Shown: positions 1 through 9,323 of the stretch, one piece after another
Layout: each line of letters starts with the position of its first letter
How positions within the stretch are numbered: the stretch's first letter is position 1
Origin: Dunaliella salina
Taxonomy: Eukaryota > Chlorophyta > Chlorophyceae > Chlamydomonadales > Dunaliellaceae
Length of the DNA stretch: 16,459 nucleotides
NCBI GenBank assembly: GCA_002284615.2
Contig: MU069968.1
Span: 24,607-41,065 of the forward strand
Direction of reading: 5' to 3'
Notes under the pieces: model-generated
What the model was told of the DNA's origin: nothing
Database searches by the model: none
The model's input: only the letters and a program-made list of their open reading frames with translations
Made by a program: the position numbers and the translations under genes

Positions 1-4
1 CACT

Positions 5-10
<6 letters not shown>

Positions 11-94
<84 letters not shown>
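11..94. repeat. (CA)n microsatellite
   Basis: About 42 uninterrupted CA units follow a short CG run (5-10). The rest of 1-405 shows no recognisable gene; it is presumably intron upstream of the first visible YIPF6-like exon. Confidence 0.98.
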
Positions 95-95
<1 letters not shown>

Positions 96-405
96 CATGT
101 GAAATTTTCACATTATGATCCGTGGGCCAAAGTTTAAGCATGCCCATGCACAAAAACAGAAAGCGGTGCTTCGATACCATTCCTTACGCGCTTGTTCGGT
201 ATGTTTGCGTATCTGAGCATTGCTTACTTGCTCGGTAATGAACACCTGGGGAATTCCTTTTGCTTGTCAAGCTGGCATTGGAATTGAAGGGCGTTGCAGC
301 TACCAGATTAGTGCCTGCCTACTTAAATACTAAATCAAAGCACCTGTGCATAAGACCATTTGCATGTCCGTCAAGAGCTTCACTGGCTTGCACATGCTTG
401 CACAG

Positions 406-513
406 GTTGTGACCATAGGAAGAAACCTGCGGAGTGTGCTGATTCCCATCAAGTGGGGAGAGTTTTCGAACAGAGACCACGCATTGAGGAATTGGGACTT
501 GTGGGGCCCCTTG
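406..513 (+). CDS. YIPF6: YIPF6-like gene, visible exon a
   Basis: This exon encodes 36 codons, from VVTIGRNLRS to NWDLWGPL. It follows a CACAG acceptor (AG at 404-405) and stops before the donor GTAGGT at 514-519; both ends are phase 0. The part before DLWGPL is the end of the cytosolic domain, which in relatives follows a conserved 'RDL' helix. That helix is not encoded in 1-405, so at least one earlier exon is outside the window. Confidence 0.85.
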
Positions 514-2066
514 GTAGGTGCAAGTGGTGCTTGGTATCGGAACTTGCTCCTTTAGCAAGAGGCTTTGCAACCTCGCTCTGGTGGTGTTGACATTAGTCAG
601 ATATAACAATGCATCGAGCACTGGCTAATTTGTGAGCTTTTAAGCTACACTGTGATGTGAGCTGAGATGATGCAAGCTGGAGTGATGCAAGCTGAATAAT
701 GGTATAAGCTTGAATGATGTACTTCATAATGATGAGGGATACTTAATGATACTTCAAGGACCCTCTCTGGGGTTCCGAAAGTTGCAGTTTCAGCTCCTCC
801 CCCCAATTCTTGTTTTATGTTTGGAAGATGTACCCTTCCTGAAAAGTTTTGTCTTGTGGACAAGGCCTGTGTTGATCGCAGGCACATCTTTCCCATCGTC
901 GCATCATCTCCCACATCCTGTCCCACTCTCCCTCCCCTATCTGCATCCCTAGCCTGGGCTCTGCTTCAAGAAGTAACCCTGCTATGCTACTGGCTTTCGT
1001 ATCCTGACCCTGAAGGTGACTGACCTCCTGTTTGGTGGCCTCTTTTGCAGCTATTCATGCTCTTATTGGCCACCACGCTGTCCTGGGGCGAGCAAAGCGC
1101 GTCTCAGGTGTTCTCGGTGAGTGGCTGCATGCACGTCATCCATGGTGTGCCACACCTGTAAAAGGGCGACTTTTGTGTCTATACCCAAGGGCATGCCAAG
1201 TAGGTCATTGTTCTTGTGTTCAGCATTGAAGTAAATTGCTCTGGACCAAAATTTTGAATTCAGATAGCAGCAGGCACCACCCTGCAAAGTTATTAGCATT
1301 TCAACACCTGCTATGCATGCCTCCCCGTGATTAAGGGCTACCAAGCTCCTGGCCCTTTGCGCGCGTTGCGGAAATGCATTTTTGGAAGCCTATCCCGCAT
1401 GGACGGCAGCAAACAGACTGTGGTTTAGATGCCTTGGTAAACACATCACAAATCTCCCCCCCACACACATCTATAAGACTAGAATTTTCAGTTAAGACTC
1501 TGGTTTAGTGGTCTGGATGACCTCAGAATGACCTGCGTTTATGCACTCCTGGCCTTGCAAGTTCGTGAATCAAAACAATAATAAGCTTTTTCCTTTTATC
1601 TATGAACTGCTTCCTTTTTATGAACAGGCTAGCAGTCAGTCGATTTGACTGGAGGCCTCCTTTTACTTGTAACCTTGTAACCTTGTAACCTGGCCTTGCA
1701 AGTTGCTGAGGGACACACGCCTAGGGTCCAGGACGACTTCTTAGAATCACATGAGACGCAGGTATGACCTGGGTGCACTATTGGGACAAATGCTATCCTC
1801 ATCCTCTACATTGTTCAAGCAAAATCAAGGTCGTGTGGCAGTGGGGTACAGAGCAAAATAAAGCTTGCAGGTAGCCCATAAAGCGCCCAATAAATTGTGC
1901 TTGCAATTCGGCTGCCCAAAGGGCCTTTTGAAATGGTTGCGATTTGACTTGCCAAACTTGTTTGCGCTTCCCCTATAGGGGCAGTGAGTGATCTTGAGTG
2001 CTCTTGAGTGTCTTCTGAGTTTAGAACAAAAGTTCTGCCACTAATTTGGGGTCAATGTTATGAGTA

Positions 2067-2150
<84 letters not shown>

Positions 2151-3130
2151 ACGCATAGATGAGTGTGGTGCTTGGTACAAATGTACAAGTTTGTGCAAGT
2201 GCAAAGGTGAGCTAGCAGCCTTTTTGTGCTGAAAGCAGAGTGGTGGAGGCTGGTGCATGATGGATGCTCCCTCTGCTTCTCTTCTCCCTGTGGCCTCCTA
2301 ACTTGCCATTGTATCCGTCCCAAACCATGTGCCCGAAGCTAATCCATAACACATATGGGCTGCCCAATTTCTCCCTGTCCTGCATTCCTGCAAGTTCCAA
2401 TTCGCCCGATGGCATTTTTTGCTGATCATTTAAAATCCAAAATTGTGATGATTTCCAAACGCTGCGCGAACTGTACTTCATTGCCATGTTGAATTTTAGT
2501 GAGGAGTTTGGTCAAAGCTTGCTATTCCTCTTTCCCACATTTCTTACTCCTCTTTTTGAGACACGTTTCACCACCTTTTTTGCTGCAGGCAGATGGGCAC
2601 AAAAGGGATTCCCACACAAAAACGTATTTATGTTGCACCCTGCTAGAATACAACGCAATGATTGCATGCATAACATGTGCAGTGTTATTAATATTTTGGC
2701 ACGTAAGCTTAACTCACCTTCGATTATGCAGCACAACTCTTACCTCTCACAAACGCCTTAATCTGTATATAAGCGCAGTGTTATTTGCTGCAAAGCAAAT
2801 CACCTGTGTTTGCATGCAACCTTCACAACACCCCTCACCTTTTTATGGATGCAGCTAGTGTTCGCTGAGTGTGGTCTGGGTGCGATCGTGCTGACGGTGA
2901 ACGTCATTCTGCTGGGGGGAGACATTGTGTTTTTCCAAGCCCTGTGTCTCCTGGGCTACTGCCTCTTCCCAATGTGCATGGCTGCCATTGTATGTGCAGC
3001 CACGTCCAATAAGGTGCGCAACAGCAGGTTTGACTGAATGTCTTCTTGGAGTGGCACTTGATGGTGTGAACATGTGGAAAGTGAGGAGGAATGCTGTCTT
3101 TTCCTGACTGTCCCTGAAGTGTGCACAGTG

Positions 3131-3217
<87 letters not shown>

Positions 3218-6200
3218 CGTGTGCGTGTGCGTGTGCGTAAGCGCTATAGCCTCTTCGTTCTGGAAAAGGTCAGAACACTTTAGAAAGCGGTAACCACACA
3301 GGGATTCAAAGTCAGGATTTTGAATTGTCATGAAGCGATACTCGATGTCACGAAATAAAGGGAACATTCTGGTGATCGCTTCATTTGTCAAGCCTGCTAA
3401 TTACTTCCATCACATTTGTCAACCCATGGAGGCAAAAAGTACCAGAGGGGTCAGCTGAGGCCCAAGATCAGCCAGTTTTTGCATGCACCCTGCATATGTG
3501 CGCCCCGACAGGCTGTTTTTCAGCTTGGGCTCCTGCCTGGAGCACCTAAGGAAAAAAACAAGGGTCCACAATGCGGCTCATTAGGCATAGGCACCCCTAC
3601 TGGCTGTCAGCCAGGTGGAGTGCCTATGCCCAGTAAGCCATGGCGCAGGCCCTTGTTTTCACCTCCAAACCACCATTTCTGACCACCCAGTGCACCAAAG
3701 TGTGTGCTTTTTAGTGATTTGGGGTGCTTAAACCAGGAGGGTAGAGTTTGTGTAACTTTTGAATAGCAACTGTCAAACCAAATGAGAATCATTAGTTCGG
3801 AATCCTGAGCTATTCCAAAGAGGGTCCTATCGGAGAGGGTCGGGGGGGTAGTCTGTTGGGGGATCTAGACTTTTTGGGACCCCCCCCTCCAGAATTTTTT
3901 TGAGCCACTTCCACAGAAATCCAGATACATCATCAGATTCCTGGGATTGTGAACTGTTCATTGGCACCTTCTTTGTGCGAATTGGGTAAAGAGGGTGGGG
4001 GGGTAAATGGCTGGGAGTCGATGCCATGCATGCGAGGGTGTGGGCAGAAGGGGTTGTGGAGGCAAACATGCAGCAAATCAATCCAAACTTCAAGGATAGA
4101 GAAATGTATGATGTATTATGGCATGGTGAAGTTAGGAGGGCAGTTTGTGGACTTGCAAGCTAGTTGTGGCTGCTTGGAAGGCCAGGTACGCGTGGGTATC
4201 CACTGCACATAACTCTGCTGCAACTCACTTTTTGGGAGCAGTGGCAATGCAGATAGATGCAGAATTTGAAGAGGAGCAACTTGGTACCCTTACTGTCCCG
4301 GTAGGGGCACTTCCAGGGGGGTTTTAGAGCTGATGGGTCTAAGGGGTCCAGCCTAAAATTCACATATGCCTGCCAGGAGAAGATTTGTCTACTACCTTCT
4401 TGCTTGAACACGGAAAACACCATTGCAAAGAAACGGAGTGAGGAGACCCAGTGGTTGGTATTATGTGGCGATTCAGCCATTTCCCCATGAAAAGCACGGA
4501 ATATGGGCTTTTGCGCCCCATGTGAGCTCCAGCCCAGTCTATCTAAGCACACAGGGCGACTTCCACAAATCTGAGCATATGCTCTGATGGCTTGTAACGC
4601 TAGCTACACTTCAGGGCTAACATTGTCCCAATCAGATGAAGTGGCTGTGAGTGGGCGCGCTTTAAATGCAAAAAAGGTGCACATTAGGGCACATGCTTAG
4701 CTGACCCCCTCTGCAAAAATACTTCTGCTTAGCTGAGGTAAGGCTAGAAAGGAAAAGTACCCTAACAGACCGCATCATGAGGTGGCACCTGGGGGATCAA
4801 ACTCAAAGAGTGCACGGAAAGCTCTGCACCCATGGAAACATCCTTGCCAGACAAAGGGTACAGACGCACCTGCCTTGCTAGAAACATGTTGGGTTGTTGA
4901 ATGCTTCATGCTTAGAGTTGCGTCAGTGCTCCAGGGTGCCTGCCTGCTGGGAGACGAGGGACAGTGAGTTTGCCTCCTCAGATGTAGAGAGTGCTCTCTG
5001 GCCTCTTCAGACCACAAATCATCGTTGAAATGTCTCTAGAGGATAGTGGGGTTGCAGCAAGTTGCATGGTTTGCCCATGTTGGCCACTTTAAACATTCGC
5101 TCACAGCTTCTCACAGCGTCATGAACCTGGGGGCTCTGGGTCTGCCCCTGAAAGCCTGATTATAATGCCGTAAATCATGCCAATACACTTGCTGGACGAT
5201 GACCACTGGCCTACATATTTGGAAATGCTCCTTCTCGCGTTTCCCAAATCTGACCAACCATGCTTATTCCAAAAGATTGAATGTACCATGCCAGTACTCA
5301 ATTGCAAGCACGCGTAAGTGCAAGGTGCCAGAAATAGTCACGTTAATTTATTTGCGAGTATTGAGGCTTTGCGAGGAGCTTCAAGAAAGTGCCAAGTTGG
5401 CAAAGCCTCGCATCTACACATGCTATTTCATTGCTCCTATTCATCCCCTTCATCAGAGGTCTCCCAGAGGCTGCCTCAGAGGAATCTGACACCTCCATGG
5501 GCTCACATGCCTTTTCCCTGCCATTGCCTTTCCCCCTGCCTCCACAGCAAACTCCTTCTCCCACCCAAACCCCGTCTTCCTCACTGGGAAGGCTCATGCT
5601 CACCCTCACTTGCCTACCACCCCTTCCTCGCATATCCAGCCTGTGCTGCTGCTGCTGCAGTCTGGGGAAGTCATGCCAGCGCATCCCCTCCTGATGACCA
5701 GGAGGCTTGATGGGCAGGAGCTGCAGCCAGTTGTACTGGGGACCCCAGAGGGAAAGGCCTGGCTGCAATGGCAGCTACCTCTTGTTACGCTCCTCAACCT
5801 TGTGTGCAAGCTCAGGGTTCAGGCGGGGCTCCTAGGGCGGGCCATTGCCCTCCTCGCACAAACACTTGGTACAGCCCATGTCAAAGAGGTTCTTCTGACT
5901 CGAAGCAACTTTGGGCTTCATTCTTTGACGCAATGGAGGGCGTGTTGCACGCGTGTATACTTTGCAACTTCACCTTCAAAAAAGTAATGTACAAACAGCC
6001 CAGATATTGCGTAGAGGGGCAAAAATGAATTGTTCCGCAGTACTCCCGTACTGGCATGGTAGACCAAGAAGACCCCAGATCTTTCTCCTTGCCTCGAGGG
6101 GATCATCCATATTGGGTCCACAGCTCAATTTTTTTTCACACACAGTGTCGTGTCTCTGTAGCCATTATGTATGGGATAGTGCCAGCCTAATGTCACCTAG

Positions 6201-6637
6201 GTTAAACCTAAATGCTTCAAATTAGTAGAATCATGTGACCACGGTTTGCGAAAGGAACATTGGCAAATCAACCACTCAATTGCCACGGTCAGATTCCTCT
6301 GGGCCACACGCTGCTTACACGACTTGCAGCTGCAAGCATAAGAAAAAGCGCCTGTACTTCCATTAGATTGTATTCATATGTTGCAGAAGTTAGCGTCATG
6401 CAACTAAAGCCAAAAAGGCAAAACAAGCCCTACAGGGCTCCAGCCTAACAGCCTCAGCTGGGAGCTGATGGCACTCCCTTACGGCAGTCTTGAGTGTCAA
6501 TGAGATGGCCACAGAGCAGCATGGGGCTGATTTTACTGCATGGCTGGACACTGCCCTCTCTGCTGGAAATGCAAAGGTGAAGCTGGAGCAACAGTGAGAC
6601 GCAACGTGCGCACCCAAGCAAATGGAGGCCAGTGCAT

Positions 6638-6682
<45 letters not shown>

Positions 6683-7323
6683 TTGAGCAGCAGGGGTCCT
6701 GTCAGGCCAGGCCTGAACAGGAGGTTGTGGTGATAAGTACCTTCTGATCGTACAATACCTTCCGACCAGCGTTCCAAATTACACCGTTAAACAATCCCAA
6801 ATCACAAGGGCCATGACCATTTAAACAGTCCACACTGTCTACATCGTACAGCAAACCTTTTTTTTTTTTGTGGCATCTTGACTATTTACTGTGCTAACGA
6901 TCTGCACGTAAAAGGAACTGACTGGGTTTGGTCTGAAGTTGCTCTTTCTGGCACCCCTTTGCTCGTCAGCCACTGCGTCGTTTCACTGTGTGTAGAGGGT
7001 TGTAAATGGAGGTTAGGTGTTGAAAACTACGCTTCAATTACGACTGGTTTGCATGTGCCCTTCAATTTTCGGTGCTACAGAATGACAAGCTCAAAGGTAC
7101 CAGAAACATCTGTTTTGGAGGCCTTGAACAGTCCCTTTGCTTCTTTTAGCATGATTTCAGTGCCATCCCGCACCTTGGCAATCTCTTTTCCAGTGATAGC
7201 ATTAACTGCACCCTGTGCTTTCTTTCCATTGCTGCAGATTGCTCGGACACTTTCCTTGCTGGGGGGACTAGTTTGGGCATCTTGCGCCACAGTTCCCTTT
7301 GTTGGAGGCGCAGTCAACGAAAA
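406..7323 (+). CDS. YIPF6: YIPF6-like Yip1-domain membrane protein, partial spliced gene
   Basis: Four exons (406-513, 1051-1116, 2855-3013, 7238-7323) join in frame to 139 codons plus two bases. The product is a multi-pass Yip1-domain protein; this family acts in Golgi/ER vesicle traffic with Rab GTPases. In the joined protein the family motif DLWGPL is at residues 31-36, followed by hydrophobic segments at about 37-48, 60-80, 83-107 and 113-135, with LLGGD near 77-81 and LLGYCLFP at 90-97. Motif order and spacing fit YIPF6 better than the DLYGP-type YIPF1-5. The cytosolic N-terminus and start codon lie upstream of the window, and the fifth membrane segment (usually beginning with a LAVYP-like stretch) is missing. 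Every intron has GT-AG ends and the phases agree (0, 0, 0, 2). The family match is from remembered conservation, not from a search. Confidence 0.85.
514..1050 (+). other. YIPF6: YIPF6-like intron (537 bp)
   Basis: The intron runs from GTAGGT to CTCTTTTGCAG, with a pyrimidine-rich 3' part. Around 660-715 there are several near repeats of an AAGCTGRRTGATG-type word. I see no gene inside it. Confidence 0.8.
1051..1116 (+). CDS. YIPF6: YIPF6-like gene, visible exon b
   Basis: This exon has 22 codons, beginning LFMLLLATTLSW and ending SQVFS. It directly continues DLWGPL into the first hydrophobic membrane segment. The acceptor is TTTTGCAG and the donor is GTGAGT at 1117-1122; both ends are phase 0. 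It is too short to stand out as an open reading frame and was found by continuing the family pattern. Confidence 0.85.
1666..1689. repeat. CTTGTAAC x3 tandem repeat
   Basis: Three perfect head-to-tail copies of an 8-bp unit lie inside the second visible intron. The unit contains TGTAA, the usual green-algal poly(A) signal, but nothing suggests a transcript end here. Confidence 0.9.
2071..2149. repeat. (GT)n microsatellite
   Basis: About 39 uninterrupted GT units lie in the 1738-bp intron. The His-Thr open frames on the opposite strand are a by-product of this repeat. Confidence 0.98.
2855..3013 (+). CDS. YIPF6: YIPF6-like gene, visible exon c
   Basis: This exon has 53 codons and carries the family core: a hydrophobic helix (GLGAIVLTVNVILLGG), then a second with FFQALCLLGYCLFP and MAAIVCAA. 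The GY pair followed by a proline is the second signature of Yip1 proteins. The acceptor is GATGCAG and the donor is GTGCGC at 3014-3019, a donor common in green algae. Both ends are phase 0. This is the best single piece of evidence for the gene's identity. Confidence 0.9.
3134..3238. repeat. (TG)n followed by (CG)n and GTGTGC repeats
   Basis: A (TG)38 run passes into GCGCGCGCG (about 3209-3219) and then GTGTGC units. It begins 121 bp after the exon c donor. Alternating purine-pyrimidine DNA of this kind is the classical substrate for left-handed Z-DNA. Confidence 0.95.
3555..3659. repeat. 105-bp near-palindrome (foldback)
   Basis: Two 52-base arms (3555-3606 and 3608-3659) are inverted copies around a single central T at 3607. 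By hand, 38 of 52 positions pair, with perfect runs of 10 (AAAACAAGGG at the tips), 11 (GGCATAGGCAC) and 7 (CTGGCTG at the centre), and no gaps are needed. It lies inside an intron of the YIPF6-like gene and would form a long hairpin in the pre-mRNA. It could be a decayed foldback element, a MITE or a small-RNA precursor; no target duplication was found. Confidence 0.8.
6641..6680. repeat. (CAG)13 microsatellite
   Basis: Thirteen CAG units lie in intron sequence. The poly-Cys frame on the other strand is a by-product of the repeat. Confidence 0.97.
6858..6869. repeat. T12 homopolymer
   Basis: A run of twelve T lies in the same intron. It has no gene context of its own. Confidence 0.9.
7075..7231 (-). 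other. possible minus-strand terminal exon (unproven)
   Basis: On the minus strand a CTGCAG acceptor (7237 to 7232) is followed by 52 codons ending in TAG at 7077-7075, with a charged, ordinary composition (for example ITGKEIAKVRDGTEIMLKEA and SGTFELVIL). The frame is also open upstream to 7407, across the antisense of the YIPF6-like exon. I do not recognise the product. It may be only a shadow, because the + strand here is the pyrimidine-rich end of an intron, which reads as Lys/Glu-rich on the other strand. No upstream partner exon was found. Confidence 0.2.
7238..7323 (+). CDS. YIPF6: YIPF6-like gene, visible exon d
   Basis: This exon has 28 codons plus two bases, starting IARTLSLLGGLVW and ending VPFVGGAVNE. 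In relatives the VRL..V.LAW.SWA.VPF segment forms the fourth membrane helix directly after the GYC helix, so exon c to exon d is continuous with nothing missing. The acceptor is TTGCTGCAG. The donor GTGAGT at 7324-7329 gives a phase 2 junction. If that donor were not used, translation would end at a TGA at 7325-7327, removing the fifth helix. Confidence 0.85.
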
Positions 7324-7423
7324 GTGAGTTGCTGTGTTTAAGTTTAGAGCAGCTGCTTTTGCGACCCTTGGGACAAACACCACGTCTGCAAATTGGTGTA
7401 CTGTCAAGTCATTCCTTGTTGAA

Positions 7424-7900
7424 TTATTTAAATATGCTCTTATCTATGTCCTTGCCATCAGCTGCAGGGGCCAGGTGAGTCTTGGACTCTTGAGAGTTGT
7501 GCATACTCATCTTTTTTGATGCACTAAGTTCTTGACATGTGCAAGCAGGCAGAAGTCGAGGAATCCATGCCTGCATGTAGTAAAACTCAAGTTGGCTTTT
7601 TGCTTGCATGCATGAGGGCGAACATCTTCCAACAGCTGATCGAAGACAACCTCCTTAATAATGCCTTTGTTCCAATGTAATAATCTATCTGCCTTATATG
7701 AGGCTTGATGCACCAATCATGGAGTTTTCGAAGATGAACATCAGCGCTGCGTTGCGCCTTACAGTAAAAGTTTGACTGTCTGTACCTCTCAGTCGTGGTA
7801 GACAGCCGCTGCCACTGTTGATTGCATGCAGGCGCAAAGCTCTAGCAACCTTCCCAGTGGTCCTCCTGTATACATCGATAGGGTGGTTTGGGCTTGTCAA
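7424..7900 (-). pseudogene. unidentified frameshifted coding relic
   Basis: Three overlapping minus-strand frames read as ordinary protein one after another: 7900-7694 (VYRRTTGKVARALRLH ... TVRRNAALMFIFENSM), 7716-7507 (LLHWNKGIIKEVVFDQLLED) and 7609-7424 (QLEFYYMQAWIPRLLPACTC). This is the pattern expected of one coding region broken by two frameshifts. I do not recognise the family. Given the surroundings, a transposon-encoded protein is likelier than a host gene, but a host gene with tiny introns cannot be excluded. Confidence 0.35.
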
Positions 7901-8322
7901 GTCTTCAGCTGGGTCCTAGATAGAAGGATGAGGATGTTTGTCTAAAGTCTGCAAAATGATGTGTTTTGCAGATGACTGCTTTGCGTGAGTCTATCAATCA
8001 TTGCATGATTGCACAGAGGCTTCTTTAGATTGTAAACATACTTTCAATGTCCTGTATGTCTGTAAAAAGTTGAAGAATGCTCTCAGCCATGGGGTTGGGT
8101 ATCACAATGTTTGCTAGGAGTTTTCATTTGGCTGATCCAGTGCCTTAAAAAGAGCTACAAAAAGAACTCACCTTATCTCCGAGCAAAAAAAGACAGTGCA
8201 ACACAGGCAAGATCTGCCACACAGGTAAGACCTGAAGCCCAATTATGAACGCTACGAGCCACACATCCCTGAACAACCGTCATGGTTGTGCATGGCATGT
8301 AAGGTAATAAATATTCCCTAAC

Positions 8323-8601
8323 TTAATGACCGCGTTTGCGCTTTTCCGAGCAGTCGAGCGCCTTGATTGATGGCTTTCTGCCTACTTCCTTGGCCTCCTC
8401 TCCACTTCTCTCCTGAGGATCGTTGACAGGGTTCTGTTCTCCATCTGTTTCCCTCTGTTGTTTATAAGTTCTGTGTTCATGAGGGAAATATGAAAGCAGA
8501 TGTTCAAACTTCTTCCTGAGAGAATACATCGAAGTGCAAGAGTAGAAAATAGCATGTTTTTCATCTGAAAAGCTTTCTGAATCACTCCCTTTCCTGCACA
8601 C
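8323..8601 (-). pseudogene. LINE ORF2 C-terminal zinc-knuckle relic
   Basis: The 92-codon minus-strand frame contains DEKHAIFYSC followed by SLRKKFEHLLSYF. This matches in order and spacing the QDEVHALLTC ... DLRRKYAYLF of the LINE at 14075-14613 and the QDEKHVIFF of the LINE at 13600-15060. The knuckle is damaged: the first Cys aligns, the second is replaced by Gly, and the last Cys is displaced by one residue. No tail repeat or target duplication is visible, so the limits are only those of the open frame. Confidence 0.5.
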
Positions 8602-8919
8602 AGTTACTGTATCGTTAGATACTTCAGGCTCATTCTATCTTTCTGATGATCGTTTTCAGGATGTACCGTGTTTCCATGACCAGTTCAAAAAATTATTAAT
8701 CTTGGTGCCAAAACTCGAAGTTTCTTCATCAACTATTGCCAGGCATTGAAAATTAGGTATTTCCGGGGCCGGAAAAGGCTGAAAAGCAGCAGCAAGGATT
8801 CGAATTGAGTATTCGAACAGAGAAATTAATGCCAGCCTTAAGCCCTTCGAAACCATTTGAATTGGAATATTAGTCCTGGGCCCCCGATCGAGCCAAATTC
8901 AAAATCTTGTATTGATGTT

Positions 8920-8934
8920 GGGGGGGGGGGGGGG
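8920..8934. repeat. G15 homopolymer
   Basis: A run of fifteen G. Length may be unreliable in the assembly. Confidence 0.9.
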
Positions 8935-8983
8935 CTTCCATTAAAAACGGCAGGTTGCTGGCTTGCTCTTTGAAGAGAAGGGG

Positions 8984-8990
8984 TATAAAA
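8984..8990 (+). promoter_or_regulatory. TATA-like box
   Basis: GGGGTATAAAAAGAGG is a textbook TATA-box context on the + strand, about 190 bp before the hAT element. No gene start is evident downstream, so its use is unproven. Confidence 0.2.
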
Positions 8991-9168
8991 AGAGGATGCA
9001 TTGTGTTTTTGTTTTGTTTCATGAGAGGGGAACATGTCAAGGGACTGCAAAAGAATGTATAAGTTTGTCTAGGCCAGGGGCACAAAGCATTAAGGGAAGA
9101 TTTCCAAACTGGTGAGGGCGTAGGGCTCTTACACCTTCATTAGAACGGCTAGCCTAAAGGAAAGGTGG

Positions 9169-9176
9169 ATAACAAG
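9169..9176. repeat. hAT target-site duplication, left copy
   Basis: ATAACAAG lies directly before the left terminus and is repeated exactly at 10325-10332. Eight bases, with T at position 2 and A at position 7, is the usual hAT duplication pattern. Confidence 0.93.
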
Positions 9177-9203
9177 TAGGGATTGGCATTGGCATATAGC
9201 GCT
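9177..9203 (+). repeat. hAT left terminal inverted repeat
   Basis: TAGGGA is followed by two tandem TTGGCA words and then TATAGCGCTG. Its mate at 10301-10324 has a single TCGGCA between TAGGGA and TATAGCGCT. Confidence 0.9.
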
Positions 9204-9232
9204 GTATAGCGTGTAGCGCTGTATAGCGCTAT
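9194..9232. repeat. left subterminal palindrome cluster
   Basis: Four closely spaced AGCG(CT) words lie within TATAGCGCTATA-like sequence. They mirror the cluster near the right end. Confidence 0.85.
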
Positions 9233-9323
9233 AAAATATTGGGATATTGCGGGTGCTGAAATCGGACATGGCAAAATCGCTCTTATAAGGCCCAAATCGA
9301 TCCAGAGAGGCCTTGTACATAAA

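Larger units (their letters stand above)
1117..2854 (+). other. YIPF6: YIPF6-like intron (1738 bp)
   Basis: The intron is bounded by GTGAGT and a GGATGCAG acceptor. It holds a three-copy CTTGTAAC tandem repeat (1666-1689), a repeated 14-bp word TGGCCTTGCAAGTT (1550-1563 and 1691-1704) and a (GT)n tract (2071-2149). No coding segment was recognised on either strand. Confidence 0.75.
3014..7237 (+). other. YIPF6: YIPF6-like intron (4224 bp)
   Basis: The intron runs from GTGCGC to CATTGCTGCAG. It contains a TG/CG tract (3134-3238), a near-palindrome (3555-3659), G-rich and C-rich stretches at 3830-3895 and 3985-4005, a (CAG)13 run and a T12 run. From 3.7 to 6.6 kb there are several open frames of 60-140 codons, but none resembles a known family or has credible splice or start context. 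I see no supportable gene there. Confidence 0.75.
7324..9176 (+). other. presumed intron or 3' flank, TE relics
   Basis: This stretch begins with the GTGAGT donor and shows no matching final exon. It contains an unidentified minus-strand coding relic (7424-7900), a LINE zinc-knuckle relic (about 8323-8601), a G15 run and a TATA-like box. Between 7901 and 8320 I see nothing recognisable. Confidence 0.5.

Noticed and set aside
319..621. Minus-strand frame of 100 codons.
   Set aside because: It is antisense to YIPF6-like exon a, and its sequence has no family resemblance.
1666..1689. Direct repeats as a CRISPR array.
   Set aside because: The 8-bp units are tandem with no spacers, in eukaryotic intron sequence. 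The 24-bp minisatellite also lacks spacers.
2021..3391. Minus-strand His-Thr-rich open frames (up to 178 codons).
   Set aside because: They are produced by the GT microsatellites at 2071-2149 and 3134-3238, and the larger one runs antisense through YIPF6-like exon c.
4160..4552. Minus-strand frame of 130 codons.
   Set aside because: It has no recognisable motif, lies in an intron and has no splice partners; treated as chance.
5318..5987. Overlapping frames of 100-140 codons on both strands.
   Set aside because: They lie in C-rich, low-complexity sequence, several frames are open at once, and none looks like a known family.
6454..6777. Minus-strand frame with a poly-Cys run.
   Set aside because: The run is the reverse of the (CAG)13 microsatellite.
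8984..8990. TATA box as the promoter of the hAT transposase.
   Set aside because: It lies outside the element (before 9177), and the transposase piece is only a C-terminal remnant; kept only as a low-confidence site.
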